A stretch of DNA of 27,370 nt, from assembly GCA_021151525.1 (NCBI GenBank), contig JAGKXD010000053.1:1-27370 (forward strand), given 5' to 3'. Both the position numbers and the translations under genes were made by a program. This document shows, piece after piece, positions 22,855-27,370 of the stretch (position 1 is its first letter; each line of letters begins with the position of its first letter). The notes under the pieces are model-generated. The model had not been told where the DNA came from, ran no database searches, and saw nothing but the letters and a program-made list of their open reading frames with translations. The stretch comes from Cellvibrionaceae bacterium (GTDB lineage Bacteria; Pseudomonadota; Gammaproteobacteria; Pseudomonadales; Cellvibrionaceae).

Positions 22855-24606
22855 ATGCGTAACCTAATCATAAAACATGCATGCTACTTAGCCTCGGCAC
22901 TCTCACTTCTAATGAGCGGAGCAGTATTCGCACAAACCAATTTAGCATTAAATAAAACAACTACCGCCAGCAGCAACCTTCAACCTGCTAGCGCAGCCGT
23001 TGATGGCAATGCCAGCACCCGCTGGGAATCAACTCAAGGTATTGAAAACTCATGGATTCAAGTTGATTTGGGCACAGATATAAACGTAAGCAGCACCGCA
23101 ATTGACTGGGAGGCAGCTAACCCCGCTAATTATACGGTTCTAGGCTCGCTGGATGGCACGAGCTGGTCAACGCTTGCCACGCGCACCGGTGGCACTTTTG
23201 GCAACCGTACCGACACCATTACGTTAAGCGGTCGGTATCATTATTTGCGTATTAACGCCACGCAGCGCAGTGCGGGAAATAATTGGGGCTATTCAATTTG
23301 GGAATGGAAAGTGTTTGGTTCTGTTATCGCATCAAGCGCAACTTCAAATACATCATCAAGCAAATCGTCTAGCGTTTTATCATCGAGCAGTAAATCTTCA
23401 AGCACTCAAAGCACTTCATCATCAAGCGTCAAAAGCAGCTCAAGTAGTAGCTCCGCAATCGCAACAAGCGTGCTGGTACAAGCAGAAGACTTTACCAATT
23501 ATCTTGATCTCACCACCGGCAATACCGGCGGCGCTTATCGCCCCAATGAAAACGTCGATATAGAAGCAACGACTGACAGTGGCAATGGTTTTAACGTCGG
23601 TTGGATTCAACAAAGCGAATGGCTGGAATATAAAGTGACGCTCGCTGCAGGCACTTACAATATCAATACTCGCGTAGCTTCAAGCGCGACCACAGGCAAA
23701 TATAGTTTGTTGATTGATGGCAATCTTATCGGCTCAGCCACTGTTGGTAATACTGGCGGCTGGCAAGCATGGCAGACACAAAAAGTATCAAGCATTTCAT
23801 TTAACACTTCCGGCACACACACTGTGCGCTTAATTGCTGATGGTTCAGACTTCAATCTTAATTGGATTCAATTTGAAGCGAGCGGTGCGCAAAGTTCTGC
23901 ATCATCAGTATCGAGTTCTTCATCAAGTGATCGAAACCATTACGATGCACCACATGCAACTAGCGCACCGGTTATCGACGGCGTTATGGATGCGGTATGG
24001 GATGCTGCGCCTTGGGCGCCCATAGATGTCTTTTGGTTGGGAACACAGCGCCCGAGCGCGCAAGATTTTTCTGGACGCTACAAAGCCATGTGGGATGCAG
24101 GCAATTTATATTTATTATTTGATATCACAGACGATGTGCTATTTGATAATTGGGCCAACCCGCTGGAACATTATTGGGATGATGATTCGGTAGAAATCTT
24201 TCTGGATGAAAACAAAAATGGCGGCAATCATCAATACAACACATCTGCATGGGCTTATCACGTAAGCACCTTTGGCGACGCAGTTGATTTCACTAACTCT
24301 ACCACCCCGAAACTATTAAACAATCACATTACTATGCGTAAAGTAAGTGTGGGCACTAAACATCTCTGGGAAATGAGTGTGCGTGTTTATGGTGAAAATT
24401 ATGATGATGCAAAAGCCAATACACCACTAACATTGTTTGCAGGAAAACAAATGGGATTTTCAGTTGCTTATAATGATAATGATGGCAGCCCGCAGCGCGA
24501 AAGCATGATCGGCTCAGTTGATACACAAGGACACAAAAATGACCAAGGCTATATAGATGCAAGCGTGTTTGGCTCAATGACATTAGTTGAAACCATCCAA
24601 CATTAA
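22855..24606 (+). CDS. Secreted protein with three carbohydrate-binding modules, no catalytic domain
   Basis: A 583-residue exported protein. Signal peptide 1-26 (VFA|QT); an F5/8 type C (discoidin, CBM32-like) module about 28-155 (NLALNKTTTASSNLQPASAA, SWIQVDLGT, WGYSIWEWKVFG); a Ser-rich linker 156-204; a CBM6-like module 205-343 (VLVQAEDFTNY, GWIQQSEWLEYKV, NLNWIQFEAS); a second Ser-rich linker 344-359; and a CBM9-like module about 361-583 (APVIDGVMDAVWDAAPWAPI, GRYKAMWDAGNLYLLFDITDD, DDDSVEIFLDENKNG). No glycoside hydrolase, lyase or esterase domain is visible. Polyserine linkers are typical of Cellvibrio and its relatives. It probably binds plant cell-wall sugars at or outside the cell surface, either helping enzymes or holding cells to substrate. 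It is convergent with the pectinesterase gene. Confidence 0.88.
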   Translation: MRNLIIKHACYLASALSLLMSGAVFAQTNLALNKTTTASSNLQPASAAVDGNASTRWESTQGIENSWIQVDLGTDINVSSTAIDWEAANPANYTVLGSLDGTSWSTLATRTGGTFGNRTDTITLSGRYHYLRINATQRSAGNNWGYSIWEWKVFGSVIASSATSNTSSSKSSSVLSSSSKSSSTQSTSSSSVKSSSSSSSAIATSVLVQAEDFTNYLDLTTGNTGGAYRPNENVDIEATTDSGNGFNVGWIQQSEWLEYKVTLAAGTYNINTRVASSATTGKYSLLIDGNLIGSATVGNTGGWQAWQTQKVSSISFNTSGTHTVRLIADGSDFNLNWIQFEASGAQSSASSVSSSSSSDRNHYDAPHATSAPVIDGVMDAVWDAAPWAPIDVFWLGTQRPSAQDFSGRYKAMWDAGNLYLLFDITDDVLFDNWANPLEHYWDDDSVEIFLDENKNGGNHQYNTSAWAYHVSTFGDAVDFTNSTTPKLLNNHITMRKVSVGTKHLWEMSVRVYGENYDDAKANTPLTLFAGKQMGFSVAYNDNDGSPQRESMIGSVDTQGHKNDQGYIDASVFGSMTLVETIQH

Positions 24607-24624
24607 AAAGCAAAACCAATCTTA

Positions 24625-24659
24625 AAGCCCACTTAATTTACGATTTATTAGGTGGGCTT
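24625..24659. terminator. Hairpin between convergent genes
   Basis: AAGCCCAC (24625-24632) pairs with GTGGGCTT (24652-24659), with a further TAAT/ATTA pairing inside the loop. Only short T stretches follow on either strand. It lies between the stops of the binding-module gene and the pectinesterase gene. Confidence 0.7.
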
Positions 24660-24674
24660 CATTTGGTATTAATG

Positions 24675-25757
24675 TTACGGATGCCAATTCCCTAAAATAG
24701 CCGTGCGTGAAAATTTCGCAGCATCCTGACTAGTGAGCTGCCTACGCTTTGCATTTAGACTTGCACCGGGGCCTTTACTTTTATATTCATAAAAGCGCGA
24801 ATCCTCCGGCAGAAAATTTTTCCTGCCACCTTCTTTTGCAGTTCCGCTCATTGAATACCAACCATCTTGCGTAATATGTGCGTCCATCCAAGTATTAACA
24901 AAAACAGTTTTACCAACCGCATTGGGGTCTGCATAGCGGCCATCTGTAAATTGAGAAGTGGGATGCCATGGGCGCCCAAGCGGAACTGAATAATCTGGCA
25001 CAGATGCATCGCGCGTTAAGCGGCAATTTAAAAAGGTTAACCCATATTCTGAATTAATTTGGGTTGATGGTGCGGTCACAAAACCATGTGGGTTGGTAGG
25101 TTCTCCGCGAGCGACCGTTTTAACTTCTGATTGTGTAAAAAGCGCGTTGCCATTACCAAAGATATAATCCACATTACCTGCAACTATTACCTTATCGAAC
25201 CAGCTTCGTCCCGAATTGACAAAGAGCGTATCCTGAAAACCCAAGATGTTTACATTGCGCACCAACACTCTATCGCTTGGAACATCGATAAATAAAGCAA
25301 CAGCCTGACTACCGTTCACTTTTCTAGGATTATCTCCGACCAGCGCATCATTGGTTAAGAAGTCAAAACTGTTTTCAATAGTAAGATTTTCGATACGCAC
25401 ATCTACTGCGCTCACCCTCAGTGTTGCGGTGCCCGGTGTACTTAAATTTTTTCCAGGTGAAATTTCGATGCCGGCATAATCATTAAATACCAAGCGTGTT
25501 TTGGTACGATCCTGCCCAATTAACTGCAGGTTGTTTTTGTTTAGCGTGATTTTTTCTTGGTAGTCGCCATTTGCGATGTGTATGCGATATGGCTTATCGG
25601 AATTAGTTGGTGCGGCATCAATGGCAGATTGAATTTTTTCAAAACATGCTGGTGCAGCGGTGCAAGACTTTTTGACTTGAATGTCATAAGGCGAAAAACT
25701 CAAACTGGAACAGGCCACCTGCATGAAAACTACCAATAGTAGGCATATTTTTCTCAT
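24675..25757 (-). CDS. Pectin methylesterase (CE8), probable lipoprotein
   Basis: A 360-residue CE8 pectinesterase with the right-handed beta-helix pattern. It removes methyl groups from homogalacturonan. Active-site pieces are present: GSQAVAL (Gln), GFQDTLFV (acid/base Asp), VDYIFGNGNALF (nucleophile Asp) and LGRPW (Arg). The N-terminus is a short signal with Cys16 in MQVACSS; the Gln at -3 is not a standard lipobox residue, but the layout fits an outer-membrane lipoprotein such as PemB of Dickeya. AAGG lies nine bases before the ATG. It is well placed to act on pectin fragments near the surface, and lies downstream of the uronate reductase on the same strand, separated by a large hairpin repeat that should stop read-through. 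No pectate lyase is in the window. Confidence 0.92.
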   Translation of the reverse strand: MRKICLLLVVFMQVACSSLSFSPYDIQVKKSCTAAPACFEKIQSAIDAAPTNSDKPYRIHIANGDYQEKITLNKNNLQLIGQDRTKTRLVFNDYAGIEISPGKNLSTPGTATLRVSAVDVRIENLTIENSFDFLTNDALVGDNPRKVNGSQAVALFIDVPSDRVLVRNVNILGFQDTLFVNSGRSWFDKVIVAGNVDYIFGNGNALFTQSEVKTVARGEPTNPHGFVTAPSTQINSEYGLTFLNCRLTRDASVPDYSVPLGRPWHPTSQFTDGRYADPNAVGKTVFVNTWMDAHITQDGWYSMSGTAKEGGRKNFLPEDSRFYEYKSKGPGASLNAKRRQLTSQDAAKFSRTAILGNWHP

Positions 25758-25794
25758 GACAATTTACCTTTATAAAACACCAAATACGATTTAA

Positions 25795-25892
25795 AAAAGG
25801 GAGTCGTCATCCTCGCGTAGCGGGGATCCAGCTCTTAAAGGGCTACAATCAAAAGCTGGATCCCCGCTACGCGAGGATGACGACTCCCTTTT
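25795..25892. repeat. REP-like palindromic repeat, copy C: perfect 39-bp inverted repeat
   Basis: Arms 25795-25833 and 25854-25892 are perfect reverse complements of 39 bases, with a 20-base loop. Each arm holds a smaller imperfect palindrome (ATCCTCGC-GTA-GCGGGGAT), so this is two REP-like units in opposite orientation. On the minus strand the hairpin is followed by six T, so it should also act as a terminator between the uronate reductase gene and the pectinesterase gene. The outer sequence GGGAGTCGTCAT is shared with copies A and B. Confidence 0.95.
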
Positions 25893-25946
25893 CGCAAAAA
25901 AATTATCAAAATAGATTATTCAGCGTGTATCATTCTAGCGATAAAT

Positions 25947-27370
25947 TTAAGCGCCTGAAAACTCTTGCTGAATTGTTTTCAATACACCTTGCGCATAAAA
26001 ACGCTCCAGCCAGCCAATAGTATTGGCAATGAATATTTCTTCATGCGCAAGGTCTTCTCCAAACACTTTCGGCAAACCTACAATTGCACGCACTGTGGCT
26101 TCTGCATTACCTGTATTGACATCACAAAGCGCACGCAATTCAGCTGCAAGTGGATCAGATACTTCAATTGCATTACCTTTTTCATCGACACCAGACACAT
26201 AACGAATCCAAGCAGCAACACCCAAACAAATAATATCTATATGTCCATTTGATTTAAGTTGTGCACGTAAGCTTTCTAAAAGACGTTGCGGCAATTTTTG
26301 TGAGCCATCCATAGCAATTTGCCAAGTGCGATGTTTTAGCGCCTTATTAGAAAAACGCTCACACAATTGTTGCTTGTAAGCTTCTATATCAAAACCTGCA
26401 GGAGCACTCAAGGTTTCGCCTGCTTCACGTGCCATATAGGTTTTCACCATATTTTCGAATGCTGGCTCATTCATGACTTCACTAATATAATCAAAACCAG
26501 ATAAGTAACCCGTGTAGGCCATTGTTGAATGCGCACCATTCAATAAACGCAATTTAATTTTCTCGAATACACGTACATCATCCACTAACAATGCGCCAAC
26601 TTTTTCCCACTGCGGGCGACCATCTGAAAATTTATCTTCAATTACCCACTGCGAAAAAGGTTCAGCAATAACCACACCTTCGTCACGAAGACCAAGACGA
26701 GCTTCAATATCGCGACGATCATCATCAGTAGTTGCCGGTACTATGCGATCAATCATGGTTGATGGAAAACAAGTATTGGCGCCAATCCACGCCGCCAACT
26801 CTTTGGAAATTCTTTCTGCAAATTGCACAACAACTTTTTCCAATACTTCACCGTTGTTTGGTAAGTTGTCACAACTCAAAACGGTAAAACTTTTTATTCC
26901 CGCTTTAAAACGCGCAGCAAGTGCGGCAACTAAAAAGCCAATAGCGGATTTCGGTGTGTTCAGATTTTCAAAATCATGCTGAATATCTGGATGCATTGTA
27001 TTTAAATTGCCTGTCGCAGGATCATGGCAATAGCCTTTCTCAGTTACAGTCATAGAGACAATTTTAATATTAGGTTGCGCCATAACCGCAATTAATTCAG
27101 CGGGATTTTCTGGCCCCACTAGATTTTTAATCACAGCTCCAATTAATTGTAATTTCTCACCGTCGCCAGAACGCTCAACCAAAGTATATAAACCATCTTG
27201 CGGAGCCAATTGATCACGCACGCTCGCTGAGCGCAAACTGCAACCTATAATCCCCCAATCGCCACCAAATTTATTAAGCGCAGCTTCTGTATAGAAAGCC
27301 TGATGCGCACGATGAAATGCGCCTATACCCAAATGCACAATACCGGCTTTCAGGTTGCTGCGATCATAGC
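25947..27370 (-). CDS. uxuB: Fructuronate reductase-like polyol/uronate dehydrogenase, cut by the right edge
   Basis: About 474 residues are in the window and the frame is open through the edge. The codons before 27338 read YDRSNLKAGI, which is the conserved N-terminus of the family, so the GTG at 27338 is an internal Val and the true start lies outside. The NAD-binding part begins VHLGIGAFHRAHQAFYTE; the catalytic motif K-x4-N-x2-H is in KLRLLNGAH. HRTWQIAMDGSQKLPQRLL, VTEKGYC and GVDEKGNAI agree better with E. coli UxuB than with Pseudomonas mannitol dehydrogenase, so D-fructuronate to D-mannonate is the likely reaction; tagaturonate or mannitol remain possible. It fits uronate breakdown after pectin or glucuronoxylan attack. 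Confidence 0.8.
   Translation of the reverse strand, partial: YDRSNLKAGIVHLGIGAFHRAHQAFYTEAALNKFGGDWGIIGCSLRSASVRDQLAPQDGLYTLVERSGDGEKLQLIGAVIKNLVGPENPAELIAVMAQPNIKIVSMTVTEKGYCHDPATGNLNTMHPDIQHDFENLNTPKSAIGFLVAALAARFKAGIKSFTVLSCDNLPNNGEVLEKVVVQFAERISKELAAWIGANTCFPSTMIDRIVPATTDDDRRDIEARLGLRDEGVVIAEPFSQWVIEDKFSDGRPQWEKVGALLVDDVRVFEKIKLRLLNGAHSTMAYTGYLSGFDYISEVMNEPAFENMVKTYMAREAGETLSAPAGFDIEAYKQQLCERFSNKALKHRTWQIAMDGSQKLPQRLLESLRAQLKSNGHIDIICLGVAAWIRYVSGVDEKGNAIEVSDPLAAELRALCDVNTGNAEATVRAIVGLPKVFGEDLAHEEIFIANTIGWLERFYAQGVLKTIQQEFSGA

Noticed and set aside
25795..25892. Insertion sequence or CRISPR repeat
   Set aside because: No transposase frame fits in 98 bases, and the copies are far apart with no regular spacers.

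Overview
The window looks like a chromosomal segment of a Cellvibrio-like gammaproteobacterium (Cellvibrionales). Three things point there: serine-rich linkers joining carbohydrate-binding modules in a secreted protein, a probable surface pectin methylesterase beside a uronate dehydrogenase, and the order thiI / glnA / DUF4124 gene / ntrB / ntrC, which resembles Pseudomonas-type chromosomes. No rRNA, tRNA, transposase, CRISPR array or phage gene was seen.

Layout. (1) 1-7402: the start of a lipoprotein gene cut by the left edge; an ApbE flavin transferase; a small unknown gene; a membrane-anchored XRE-type regulator; then a tight operon reading leftward (TlpA-like thioredoxin, DUF4266 lipoprotein, large DUF3570 outer-membrane protein fused to a second barrel). 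Divergent from it is a YcnI-like (DUF1775) copper-binding protein coupled to a small lipoprotein. (2) 7467-12104: thiI, a chemoreceptor with a candidate sigma-28 promoter, and a CPA2-type cation/proton antiporter. (3) 12338-17265: the nitrogen block, with NtrC site and sigma-54 promoter, glnA, a DUF4124 gene, ntrB (TTG start) and ntrC. (4) 17452-19063: a second chemoreceptor with a very good sigma-28 promoter and a strong terminator. (5) 19555-22494: tpiA-fbaA-fbp, a compact triose-to-hexose (gluconeogenic) operon. (6) 22855-27370: a secreted protein with three carbohydrate-binding modules and no catalytic domain, a CE8 pectin methylesterase, and a uxuB-like fructuronate reductase cut by the right edge.

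How parts work together. NtrB/NtrC would activate glnA through the sigma-54 promoter under nitrogen limitation. The pectinesterase, the binding protein, the uronate reductase and the gluconeogenic operon fit a plant-polysaccharide degrader that must build hexose phosphates from uronate-derived C3 units. The most interesting part is region 1. The DUF3570 protein carries DTWSGAT, which fits the DxxSGAT type of motif modified by ApbE flavin transferases, and an apbE gene lies 1.4 kb beyond its 3' end. With the thioredoxin, the Cys-ended DUF4266 lipoprotein, Met/His-rich stretches and the YcnI-like neighbour, this suggests an envelope redox or copper-handling system that is poorly described.

Three copies of one palindromic REP-like repeat (about 2358, 6190 and 25795) lie between genes. 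The third is a perfect 39-bp inverted repeat.
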